Shown one piece after another: positions 1 to 6,985 of a stretch of 64,000 nucleotides of DNA. The DNA lies in NCBI GenBank assembly GCA_041908165.1, contig JAYRFV010000136.1, positions 1 to 64,000 on the forward strand, read 5' to 3'. Under the pieces are notes generated by a model. The model was not told the origin of the DNA and searched no databases. It saw nothing but the letters and a program-made list of their open reading frames with translations. The DNA is from JACQZU01 sp041908165 (GTDB lineage Bacteria > Acidobacteriota > Holophagae > Holophagales > Holophagaceae). The first letter of the stretch is position 1. Every line of letters begins with the position of its first letter. A program made the position numbers and the translations under genes.

Positions 1-279
1 GCCTTCTTCGGGGCGGCCTTCTTGGCGGCGGCCTTCTTCGGGGCGGCCTTCTTGGCGGCCGGCTTCTTTGCGGCGGCCTTCTTCGGGGCGGCCTTCTTCA
101 CGGCGGCCTTCTTCGGGGCGGCCTTCTTGGCGGCGGCCTTCTTCGGGGCGGCCTTCTTGGCGGCCGGCTTCTTCGCGGCGGCCTTCTTCGGGGCGGCCTT
201 CTTGGCGGCCGGCTTCTTCGCGGCGGCCTTCTTCTTCGGGGCGGCCTTCTTGGCAGCCGGTTTGGCCGGGGCGGCCGGG
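1..279 (-). repeat. Degenerate tandem repeat encoding Lys/Ala/Pro motifs
   Basis: Imperfect 15- to 45-base units alternate AAG AAG with GCC GCC, CCG and GCG codons on the minus strand, giving AAPKK, AAAKK and KPAAKK blocks. The array lies inside the C-terminal tail of the TrpC-like ORF and continues past the window edge. Such arrays commonly vary in copy number between strains by slippage. One unit carries a GTG (Val) instead of GCG (Ala), and unit lengths differ by whole codons, so the frame is kept. Confidence 0.85.
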
Positions 280-1289
280 GCGGCAGGGGCAGCCAGCGGG
301 TTTAACACGTCGTTTGCCACTTGTGGCTCCTTATGGCCCTTACGGGCGGGGTTAGAGGGTGAAGAGGGTGAAGATGCCTTGAGTGTAAGGTTTTTCGCGG
401 ATTTCGCCGCAGTTTCCTGCGGTTTTCCGGTGGCCGACTTGCCCGGCTGGGATTTCGCTGGCGCGGGTCCGCTTGCTGGCGCGGGCGCCTCGGGCTTTTT
501 GATTTTCGGGGTGGACTTCCTCGGCGGCTCGACGCCCGCGAGGATCTGGGCGAGGCGCTTGCCGGGGTAGAACTCGTCGAGGAGGACGTCGCCGATCACG
601 ACGCCGTGGACGCCCATGGCCTCGAGCTGCTTGACCTGGCCGAGGGTGGAGATGCCGGCCTCGACCATCCGCAGGCACTTGGCCGGGATCTTGGGGACCA
701 GGGCCAGGACCTTCTCCCAGGAGGGCTCCCAGGTCTCGACGTCCCGGCCGACCACGCAGATGATGTCCGCGCCGGCCTCGAGGGCGCGCTTCAGGTCGTC
801 GGCACTGAAGACCTCCATGACCACGTCGAGCCCCTTGGCCATGGCCAGCTTCTGCAGGGCCTGGAGGCGCTCCAGGGGCAGTAGCGCGGGCATCAGGTAG
901 ATGGCGTCGGCGCCGAGGATCTTGCTCTCCTCGACCTGGTACTCCTCGAAGATGAACTCGCGACGGGCGATCGGCGACTTGACCTGGGCCCGGGTCTCGG
1001 AGAGGTGCTTGTCCTCGGCTGCGTAGAGGAACCGGTCGGTGGCCACCGACAGCGCGCGGGCCCCGTTCTCCAGCAGGCTCTTGCCGTGGGTGGCGGGCCG
1101 GTAGCTCTCGCGGACCTGGCCGCGCAGCGGGTTGCCGCCGGCGACCTCGCCGATGATCGTGATGTGCGGCTGGCTCAGTTCCTCTTTGAGGGAGTGGTGG
1201 CCCTTGTATGCCTCCTTGACCGCCACGGGCCCCCTCTGCTTCTTGATCTCGACGTCGAGGGCCTTGAAGATGGCGACCTTTTTAAGCAT
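1..1289 (-). CDS. TrpC-like TIM-barrel protein with histone-H1-like Lys/Ala/Pro tail (3' end beyond window)
   Basis: The ATG at 1289 follows GGGAGG at 8 bases, and about 429 codons stay open to the window edge. Residues about 43-245 match indole-3-glycerol-phosphate synthase (ITIIGEV, REFIFEEYQ, MEVF, VEAGIST). Compared with Sulfolobus TrpC, the substrate Lys53 is Ala50, the catalytic Lys110 is Arg110, Asn180 is Val and Ser211 is Ala; the two Glu (51, 210) are kept. Normal IGPS activity is therefore doubtful. Residues about 250-323 are a Pro/Ala/Lys/Ser linker. From about residue 338 the protein becomes repeats of AAKKAAPKK type, like bacterial histone H1 or Hc1 tails. No stop separates barrel and tail. 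A GTG at 320 preceded by AAGGAG could be a second, internal start. It could be a nucleoid- or RNA-binding protein that has co-opted a TrpC fold. No other trp gene is nearby. Confidence 0.8.
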   Translation of the reverse strand, partial: MLKKVAIFKALDVEIKKQRGPVAVKEAYKGHHSLKEELSQPHITIIGEVAGGNPLRGQVRESYRPATHGKSLLENGARALSVATDRFLYAAEDKHLSETRAQVKSPIARREFIFEEYQVEESKILGADAIYLMPALLPLERLQALQKLAMAKGLDVVMEVFSADDLKRALEAGADIICVVGRDVETWEPSWEKVLALVPKIPAKCLRMVEAGISTLGQVKQLEAMGVHGVVIGDVLLDEFYPGKRLAQILAGVEPPRKSTPKIKKPEAPAPASGPAPAKSQPGKSATGKPQETAAKSAKNLTLKASSPSSPSNPARKGHKEPQVANDVLNPLAAPAAPAAPAKPAAKKAAPKKKAAAKKPAAKKAAPKKAAAKKPAAKKAAPKKAAAKKAAPKKAAVKKAAPKKAAAKKPAAKKAAPKKAAAKKAAPKK

Positions 1290-1380
1290 CGATCCGACCT
1301 CCCATCATCCCTCCTCCCATGCTTGATTTCGGTGTCTTCGGAATACCACTAGATTTCAACTAAACCAGCACTTTCGACCG

Positions 1381-1407
1381 GGTCAAGAAATTTCTTGCAC
1401 TTTGACC
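1381..1407. promoter_or_regulatory. Nested palindrome between trpC-like gene and upp (candidate operator)
   Basis: A perfect 14-base palindrome, CAAGAAATTTCTTG (1384-1397), is nested inside an outer GGTCAA/TTGACC inverted repeat (1381-1386 and 1402-1407). It sits in the 243-base divergent gap 1290-1532, which is clearly AT-richer than its surroundings and is the only place for promoters of both flanking genes. It could be a transcription-factor site. No convincing sigma-70 boxes could be fixed. The rest of the gap shows no gene. Confidence 0.4.
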
Positions 1408-1532
1408 GCCGATTTGTTCCACCGCGCACCTTCTGCTTTCCAGGGCCATGAACTACCCCCACAATTTAGGTGCACGCGCGGAACCGCGCCAGTCGTGCTT
1501 CTACGGCCGTGGAACAATTGGAGGAAAATCGC

Positions 1533-2159
1533 ATGGAACTCCGTGTGCTAGAGCATCCGCTGGTGCACCACAAGCTCACGCTGATGCGCGACCGCAAGAC
1601 GCCGGGAGGCCTCTTCCGCGCGCTCGTGGAGGAGGTCGGGCTGATCCTCGCGGTCGAGGCGACGCGCTCGCTGCACACCGACGCGGTCGCGGTGGAGACG
1701 CCCCTCGAGCGCACCCAGGGCCGCCGCCTCCAGCCCCTCGATCCGGTGCTGGTGCCGGTCCTGCGCGCCGGGCTCGGCCTGCTCCCGCCCTTCCAGCAGC
1801 TGCTGCCGACCGCGAAGGTGGGGCACCTCGGCCTCTACCGCGATCACGATTCGCTGGTGCCGGTGCCCTACTACCGGAACTTCCCGCCGCTGCTCGAGGC
1901 GCGTCCGGTGTTCGTCCTCGACCCGATGCTCGCCACCGGAGGCAGCGCCTCGGAGGCGGTGCGCCAGTTGAAGGCGGCCGGGGCGCGGATCATCACCCTG
2001 GTCTCGGTGCTCGCCGCCCCCGAGGGGATCGAACGCCTCCGCGCGGACCACGGCGATCTCTGCGTCGTGGTGGGCGCGGTCGACCGCCAGCTCAACGACC
2101 GCGGCTACATCCTGCCCGGCCTCGGCGACGCCGGCGACCGCATCTTCGGCACCACCTGA
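1533..2159 (+). CDS. upp: Uracil phosphoribosyltransferase
   Basis: Converts uracil and PRPP to UMP (pyrimidine salvage, cytosol). The 208-residue length is normal for the family. The PRPP-binding loop is visible as VLDPMLATGGSA, together with the GLYRD segment and the uracil-binding C-terminus DAGDRIFGT. I chose the ATG at 1533 because it follows GGAGGA at 7 bases and begins the conserved MELRVLEHP region; an upstream in-frame ATG at 1470 would add 21 residues without family similarity. It is a single-gene unit: the gene upstream is divergent and the gene downstream converges across a strong hairpin. Confidence 0.95.
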   Translation: MELRVLEHPLVHHKLTLMRDRKTPGGLFRALVEEVGLILAVEATRSLHTDAVAVETPLERTQGRRLQPLDPVLVPVLRAGLGLLPPFQQLLPTAKVGHLGLYRDHDSLVPVPYYRNFPPLLEARPVFVLDPMLATGGSASEAVRQLKAAGARIITLVSVLAAPEGIERLRADHGDLCVVVGAVDRQLNDRGYILPGLGDAGDRIFGTT

Positions 2160-2179
2160 GGGTCCAGCAATAACGACAC

Positions 2180-2215
2180 GCCAGGGCCGGCCCCGGATCC
2201 GGAGCCGGCCCTGGC
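2180..2215. terminator. Bidirectional hairpin terminator between upp and fliS
   Basis: A perfect 12-base stem (GCCAGGGCCGGC, 2180-2191, with its complement at 2204-2215) encloses a 12-base loop. It lies 20 bases after the upp stop and 15 bases beyond the fliS stop on the other strand, so it can end transcription from both sides. There is no clear U-tract, which is common in such GC-rich genomes. Confidence 0.65.
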
Positions 2216-2230
2216 GCTTCTCACCTGCGG

Positions 2231-2632
2231 CTAGGCGGTCATCGCCCGGGCGGCCAGCTTCGACTGGTCGAGCTGCTCCCAGGAGGACCTGAGCTCGCCC
2301 ATCAGGCCGCTCATCCGCTCCAGGCGGCCGGGTTCCTGCTTCGCGCTGGCGTGCAGCAACTCCCAGGACCACCACTCGTAGATCAGGTCGAGGTCGCCGG
2401 CGAGGTCGCCGCCCTGCTCGAGGTTCAGGCGCGCGGCCAGCTCCTCGATGATGGCGTAGACCCGGTTGACCGCCTGCCCCCGGGCTACCGGATCGTTGCG
2501 GTGCATGGCGGAGACCGCCTGGGCGAGGAAGCGCTGGGCCGCCTCGAGCAGCATGGCCACCATCCGTTCGGGCGTGGCCTCGGCCACCCGCTGGGCGAGT
2601 TCCGGGTCAAAGGCTTTGGCTGATGCGGTCAT
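2231..2632 (-). CDS. fliS: Flagellar export chaperone FliS (copy 1)
   Basis: FliS binds the C-terminal D0 helix of flagellin in the cytosol and delivers it to the flagellar export gate. The 133-residue, all-helical sequence shows the family pattern: EATPERMVAMLLEAAQRFL, then a central helix around NRVYAIIEELAARLN and the YEWWSWEL region. The ATG at 2632 follows AGGAG at 7 bases; the longer reading frame upstream lacks similarity. A second FliS is encoded at 46906-47331, matching the presence of two flagellin genes. A sigma-54-like site lies at 2677-2691. Confidence 0.9.
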   Translation of the reverse strand: MTASAKAFDPELAQRVAEATPERMVAMLLEAAQRFLAQAVSAMHRNDPVARGQAVNRVYAIIEELAARLNLEQGGDLAGDLDLIYEWWSWELLHASAKQEPGRLERMSGLMGELRSSWEQLDQSKLAARAMTA

Positions 2633-2676
2633 GGGTGCACTCCTGGACGTCCCCGTGGGTGTGGACCGTCCAGAAA

Positions 2677-2691
2677 TCAATTTCCGCGCCA
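2677..2691 (-). promoter_or_regulatory. Sigma-54-like promoter upstream of fliS
   Basis: On the minus strand the sequence reads TGGCGCGGAAATTGA. It matches the -24/-12 pattern TGGCACG-N4-TTGC except for A to G at one -24 position and C to A in the -12 dinucleotide. The mismatch in the -12 GC weakens the call. It lies about 45 bases upstream of the fliS ATG. Confidence 0.3.
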
Positions 2692-2792
2692 GTTTTCCTG
2701 CCCGGCCTGCCGCAACGATCCTTGCGCGGGTCCAGGCCCGGCGCGGGTGCCCGGAGGACCACCCGGCCTCGCCGGCAGGGCCGTAGGCGCGC

Positions 2793-2975
2793 TCAGGCCT
2801 GCTGGTCGACCGCCATGCCGACGCCGGTGCTCTGCGCCATCGCCTGGATCAGTTGAAGGGCCGAGGAGGATTCGGCATCCAATGCCGCCCTGAACACGCG
2901 CACCCCCAGCTCCTGCCGAACCATCGCCTGGGTGTGGGCAGAAATGGCCGAAATATCGGTGCTCACCGGGTTCAT
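2793..2975 (-). CDS. YjfB-like putative motility protein
   Basis: A 60-residue protein, MNPVSTDISAISAHTQ at the start, with a central helix around VFRAALDAESSSALQLIQAM. The short Ser/Ala-rich start followed by one amphipathic helix resembles the YjfB motility family (about 60 residues, sigma-D regulated in Bacillus), whose biochemical role is unknown. The ATG at 2975 has GGAG 5 bases upstream. A sigma-28-type promoter lies just upstream, supporting a flagellar role. The gene sits between the last gene of the sugar operon and fliS. Confidence 0.75.
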   Translation of the reverse strand: MNPVSTDISAISAHTQAMVRQELGVRVFRAALDAESSSALQLIQAMAQSTGVGMAVDQQA

Positions 2976-2992
2976 GGCAACTCCACCCTTCT

Positions 2993-3020
2993 CTATCGGC
3001 GGAGGCCGTCCCCTTCTTGA
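2993..3020 (-). promoter_or_regulatory. Sigma-28 (FliA)-type promoter of the YjfB-like gene
   Basis: On the minus strand TCAA (-35, 3017-3020) is separated by 16 bases from GCCGATAG (-10, 2993-3000). The -10 matches the FliA consensus GCCGATAA at 7 of 8 positions. The ATG is 17 bases further on, so the leader would be only about ten bases, just enough for the GGAG ribosome site. Both the position and the flagellar-type gene support the call. Confidence 0.6.
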
Positions 3021-3028
3021 GCGCGAAC

Positions 3029-4555
3029 CTAGTCTCCCAGGAGCCGGCGCTTCAGCTTGACCTTGGACAGCGCCTCCACGTTGCGGCGCTGCTCCAGGCC
3101 GAAGGTGCGCTCCAGCAGGTCCAGATAGGGCGGATGGGTGAAGTAGACCTGCCAGGCGTCGTCGCGGAACCGCAGGACCTCGGCCGGACTCAGGTGCTTG
3201 GTGGGCATGGGCTCGCAGGCGTAGGCCAGGAAGGCGTAGGCTTCGAGGCTGCTGGGCAGGGGCCAGCCGTTGCGCCGCGACAGCAGGTGCAGGGGGCTGC
3301 CGGGGAGGGCCTGGCAGGTGTACATGTTGGCGAACTCGGTGTTCAGCTCCAGGGCCAGGTCGAGGGTCTGCTGCATGGTCTCCAGGGTGTCGTCGGGGAA
3401 CCCGAAGATGTAGTTGGCGCCCACGTGGATGCCGTGGTCCTGCACCAGGCCCACCACCTCGCGGATGTTGACGTCCTGGAAGGAGCCCTTGGACACCTCG
3501 CGCCGGACCATCTGGTTCGCCGCCTCCACCCCGAGGCCCAGCCAGTTGATGCCGGCCCGCTTGAACAGGTCCAGGTACCTCGGCTGGACCGAGTCGACCC
3601 GGGCGTAGGACCAGGAGCGGAACGGCCAGCCGCGGTCGACGATGCCCTGCAGCAGCGGCTCGAAGTAGCGGCGGTCGAGGAAGAACATCTCGTCCGAGAT
3701 GCGGATGGTCTCGACCCCCATCTCCACCAGGCGGCCGATCTCGCCGAGCATGAACCCCGGGGACCAGAAGCGCATGTGCGCCGAGTCGGCGCTGACCACG
3801 TCGTCGCCGTTGTCGACCCGGTTGACGATGTTGATCATGCAGAAGTCGCACTTGAAGCGGCAGCCCAGGGACGTGTAGATGGCGGCGAAGGGACTGCGCT
3901 TGGCCAGGTCGTAGTCGGCGTGCCACAGGTGGCTGCGGTACAGGTCCAGCGGCCGGCGGCGCATGGGCAGCAGGTCCCAGGCATAGCCCGGCAGGTCCTG
4001 GTCCATCCGCTCCTGGGGCACCACCCGCTGGGGCGGGTTGAGGATGCCGCGGCCCTCCCGCCGGTAGCCGATGCCCTTGATGCGGGGCAGGTCGGCGTCC
4101 AAGTCGGAGGCCAGCAGGTCGTGCAGGGCGTAGACGCCCTCGTTCAACAGGACCAGGTCGGCGAAGGGATGGGCCAGGACCTCCTTCGGCAGCGCGCTCA
4201 CGTGGGAGCCGACGAAGCAGAGCGGATAGTCCGGGTGCGCCGCCTTCAGCGCCGCGCCCAGGCGGATCGCCCCGATCATGCTGGTGGTCCCGGAATTGGG
4301 GTTCTGGCCGTAGAGCACGAAGCAGACCAGCCGGGGATCGGCCTCGGCCACGCGGGCGATGGCCTCGTCGTCGCTCAGGCCCTCTGCGGTCTGGTCGAGG
4401 ATGGCGGCGCCGAAGCCCCGGGACCGCACGCTCTGGGCGAGCAGCAGGCTCCAGGTCGGCGGCTCGATGGCCGAATAGGTCTTGCCCAAGTCCTGGTAGG
4501 CGGTGGCCGAGGCATCCGGGGTCACGAACAGCACGTCCAGCCGGCGCGGCGTCAT
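3029..4555 (-). CDS. B12-binding-domain radical SAM protein
   Basis: 508 residues. The N-terminal about 180 residues form a cobalamin-binding-like Rossmann domain. The radical SAM core follows with the cluster motif CRFKCDFC (CX3CX2C) and later YIFGFPDDT and the LPGSPLH region. The B12-binding signature DXHXXG is not evident (GSHVSAL lies in that region), as in several family members that bind cobalamin base-off without a lower His. Such enzymes methylate or rearrange unactivated carbons. The ATG at 4555 follows GGAGG at 7 bases and overlaps the previous stop (ATGA). As the last gene of a coupled sugar operon it probably modifies the sugar or carrier made upstream; the substrate is unknown. 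Confidence 0.85.
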   Translation of the reverse strand: MTPRRLDVLFVTPDASATAYQDLGKTYSAIEPPTWSLLLAQSVRSRGFGAAILDQTAEGLSDDEAIARVAEADPRLVCFVLYGQNPNSGTTSMIGAIRLGAALKAAHPDYPLCFVGSHVSALPKEVLAHPFADLVLLNEGVYALHDLLASDLDADLPRIKGIGYRREGRGILNPPQRVVPQERMDQDLPGYAWDLLPMRRRPLDLYRSHLWHADYDLAKRSPFAAIYTSLGCRFKCDFCMINIVNRVDNGDDVVSADSAHMRFWSPGFMLGEIGRLVEMGVETIRISDEMFFLDRRYFEPLLQGIVDRGWPFRSWSYARVDSVQPRYLDLFKRAGINWLGLGVEAANQMVRREVSKGSFQDVNIREVVGLVQDHGIHVGANYIFGFPDDTLETMQQTLDLALELNTEFANMYTCQALPGSPLHLLSRRNGWPLPSSLEAYAFLAYACEPMPTKHLSPAEVLRFRDDAWQVYFTHPPYLDLLERTFGLEQRRNVEALSKVKLKRRLLGD

Positions 4556-5460
4556 CGGCGCACCTCCCCGGCCAGGGCCCGGCGCGCGGCGGCGGCGATC
4601 GCCTCGGCCCCGGGCGCGGCGTTGCGCAGAGGCTCCACCAGGCACTTGGTCCGGTCCTCCAGGCCCAGGGCGAACACCGGCCTGCCGGCGGCGAGCGCCA
4701 GGTCGTAGGCGATGGAGCGGGCGGCCCCGCAGATCTCGAAACCGGGGTCGACCACCAGCCCGCAGCGGGCCTCGCGCAGGGGGGCCAGCACCCGCTCGGA
4801 GCAGTCCAGGGGCTTGAGCCGGAACAGGTGCACCTGGCTGGCACGGATCCCTTCCGCGGCCAGCCGCACCGCCGCCTCTGCCAGGGCGAAGCGCGGGTTG
4901 GACACGCCGTAGAGGACGATGTCCGCCCCCTCCAGGACCTGGTCGGGCAGTTCCTCGCGGTTGCCGAAACTCTCGCGGTGTTCGCTGACCAGCACCGGGT
5001 CGTCGTGCTCCAGGAAATCCCGCCAGGCCGCCTCCACCTCCCCGGGGGTCATGGGGCTGAGCACCCGGAAGCCCGGGAAGTGCATGAACAGCCCGTGCAA
5101 CGACCCGGAGTGGACCGGTCCGAGCCCCTCCGAGGCCAGCGCACGGATCATCATCGGGGCCGGGACGCCGTGCAGTTCCTTGGTCTTGGCGGCGTAGTTG
5201 ATGAGCGGGCTGCCGTTCAGGATCAGGAAGTCCTGGAAGCGCACGACGAACACCGGCCGCCGGCCCACCAGGGCCGCGCCGACGGCGATGCCGGCGCCGG
5301 CGACGTCGGTCATCGGCAGTTCGACGATGTTGCGGGTGTCGGGGACGGTGCCGTTCACCCAGCCCACCGCGGAGATGTTCTCCCCCAGCAGCAGGCCGTT
5401 GGCCTCCTCCAGGTGGCGTCGGGTCCGTTCGCGGATGGTCTCGGCGACGGTCAGGCCCAT
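4552..5460 (-). CDS. TPP-dependent E1-type dehydrogenase/transketolase family, beta subunit
   Basis: 302 residues with the transketolase pyrimidine-binding domain (about 1-170, MTDVAGAGIAVGAAL and the VHSGSLHGLF region) followed by a transketolase C-terminal domain. It is the size and layout of PdhB/AcoB-type E1 beta subunits. Its alpha partner is encoded immediately upstream and overlaps it by 10 bases, so the two should form a heterotetramer. No E2 acyltransferase or E3 gene is present in the window, so a role in a classical 2-oxoacid dehydrogenase complex is unlikely. A carboligation or decarboxylation step on a sugar is more plausible. The product also overlaps the radical SAM start by 4 bases. 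Confidence 0.85.
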   Translation of the reverse strand: MGLTVAETIRERTRRHLEEANGLLLGENISAVGWVNGTVPDTRNIVELPMTDVAGAGIAVGAALVGRRPVFVVRFQDFLILNGSPLINYAAKTKELHGVPAPMMIRALASEGLGPVHSGSLHGLFMHFPGFRVLSPMTPGEVEAAWRDFLEHDDPVLVSEHRESFGNREELPDQVLEGADIVLYGVSNPRFALAEAAVRLAAEGIRASQVHLFRLKPLDCSERVLAPLREARCGLVVDPGFEICGAARSIAYDLALAAGRPVFALGLEDRTKCLVEPLRNAAPGAEAIAAAARRALAGEVRR

Positions 5461-6329
5461 ACGCGCTCCATCTCCGCCCGGGCCTCGGCGTCGATCCGGG
5501 CCGCCTCCCCGCCGAGCCCGAGCCGCTCCAGTCCGGCCCGGACCAGGGCCAGCCGGTCCCATTCCGGAGGTCCGTCGTCGCCGGCCCCCACGTGCCAGAA
5601 CTTGCGGCAGACGCGGACGTTCAGGAAGGCCGGCAGGCGTCCGGAGAGGTCCTCGACCCTGCGGCGCACGGTCCAGGGGTCGTCCGCCACGTCCGCCACG
5701 CTGAGGCCGAAGGCCGCCGACACCTCGGCCGCATCCCAGGAGCGCCGGGCGGCGGTGGCGGTCAGGATCGACAGGTCGTTGTCCAGGCAGAGGAACAGCA
5801 CCGGCAGCTTGTGGGTGGCGGCGAAGCCCATGGAGGCGAACACGTAGTCCTCCTCCATGGCGCCATCGCCGAGCACGCACAGGGTCGGCCGGCCGGAGCC
5901 CAGGGCGGCGCCGACCCCCAGCGGCGCGTTCTCGCCGATCAGGCCGTGGTGGCCGAACATGGCCACGCCGTCGGCGTGCAGCTGGATGCAGTTGGAGCCG
6001 GCGCGGCCGCCGCTGGTGCCGCCGGGCCGGCCCAGCAGTTCGTCGCGGAGCGCCTCCGGGGCGCCGCCGAAGGCCAGGAAGAGGTCGTGGGCGCGGTGCT
6101 GGGTGAAGGTCAGGAAGCCGCGGGCGGCGGTGGCGGCCAGGGCGGCGGCGGCGGCTTCCTGGCCGGAGGAGAGGTAGATGGCGACCTTGATGGCCTTGGC
6201 GGCCACGGCGGCCACCACCCCTTCCTCGAAGGCCTGCACCCGGCACATGTGCCGGAACATCGCCAGCGAGGTCTCCGCCGGGCAGGCGGCAGCCAGGGCC
6301 GGGTCCACGTTGAAGTCGAAGCGCCTCAT
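5451..6329 (-). CDS. TPP-dependent E1-type dehydrogenase family, alpha subunit
   Basis: 292 residues, slightly short for PdhA/AcoA. The TPP-binding motif starts GDGAMEEDYVFASMGFA and ends in LDND rather than the usual NN. YLSSGQEAAAAAL and HRAHDLFLAFGG match the E1-alpha fold. There is no obvious phosphorylation-loop Ser pair. The ATG at 6329 overlaps the HAD stop by 4 bases and its own end overlaps the beta subunit by 10 bases. Substrate unknown; it sits in a sugar-modification operon rather than a central-metabolism one. Confidence 0.85.
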   Translation of the reverse strand: MRRFDFNVDPALAAACPAETSLAMFRHMCRVQAFEEGVVAAVAAKAIKVAIYLSSGQEAAAAALAATAARGFLTFTQHRAHDLFLAFGGAPEALRDELLGRPGGTSGGRAGSNCIQLHADGVAMFGHHGLIGENAPLGVGAALGSGRPTLCVLGDGAMEEDYVFASMGFAATHKLPVLFLCLDNDLSILTATAARRSWDAAEVSAAFGLSVADVADDPWTVRRRVEDLSGRLPAFLNVRVCRKFWHVGAGDDGPPEWDRLALVRAGLERLGLGGEAARIDAEARAEMERVWA

Positions 6330-6976
6330 GGGCGGTCCCCCAGCAGTCCCTCGATCCGTTCCGCCAGGGCCAGGCTGTCGGCCACCACCAGGTCGGCCTC
6401 GGCCAGGCGCTCCGGGGCCAGGGTGGAGGCGACCGCCACCACCGTCATCCCCGCCGCCTTGGCACTGCGGATCCCGAGGGGGGCGTTCTCCGCCACCAGG
6501 CAGCGGGAAGGCGCCACCCCGAGCCGGGCCGCCGCCGCAAGGTAAGGCTCCGGGCTGGGCTTGGGCGGAATCCGGTCGGCGGCGCAGACGACCGCCCGGA
6601 ACCGGGCGAGCGCCGCCGGCCCCAGGGTGCGTTCCAGCCGCGCCCGGCCCGAGCCGGTCACCAGCCCGAGCGGCAGACGGCCGCCGAGCCGCTCGAGCAG
6701 CTCAGGCATGCCCGGGTAGAGGGCGAACCGATGGTCCTGCAGGTAGGCCTCCTCCTTGCGGGCGGCCAGCTCGGCCGCCGGGGCGAGGGACAAACCGCGG
6801 GCGCCGAGCAGCGCGGCGGCCACCGCCTGGGGCGGCAGTCCCTCCAGCAGCAGGTACTCCTCCCGGTCCAGGTCCGGGATGTACGGCCGGAGCGTGCGGT
6901 GCCAGGCCCGGAAGTTGTCCTCCATGGTGCACGCCAGCACGCCGTCGAAATCGAACACCACCGCCTCGAACGCCAC
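6326..6976 (-). CDS. HAD-superfamily hydrolase, beta-phosphoglucomutase-like
   Basis: 216 residues with all HAD motifs: nucleophile DFDGVL (residues 8-13), motif II TGSG, motif III Lys in KPSPEPY, and motif IV ENAPLGIRSAKAAG. The cap between motifs I and II is the helical type seen in phosphosugar phosphatases and phosphoglucomutases. The GTG at 6976 follows GGAGG; the upstream cupin stop is 9 bases away and the downstream E1 alpha overlaps by 4 bases. It likely dephosphorylates or isomerises a sugar phosphate of the operon pathway. Confidence 0.85.
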   Translation of the reverse strand: MAFEAVVFDFDGVLACTMEDNFRAWHRTLRPYIPDLDREEYLLLEGLPPQAVAAALLGARGLSLAPAAELAARKEEAYLQDHRFALYPGMPELLERLGGRLPLGLVTGSGRARLERTLGPAALARFRAVVCAADRIPPKPSPEPYLAAAARLGVAPSRCLVAENAPLGIRSAKAAGMTVVAVASTLAPERLAEADLVVADSLALAERIEGLLGDRP

Positions 6977-6985
6977 CGCCCCTCC

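Noticed and set aside
1..279. CRISPR-like or VNTR array
   Set aside because: The repeats have no spacers of constant length and are in frame with the coding sequence, so they are a protein repeat.
4552..6329. Pyruvate or branched-chain 2-oxoacid dehydrogenase E1
   Set aside because: No E2 or E3 in the window and the genes are embedded in a sugar operon; the general E1-type label is kept.
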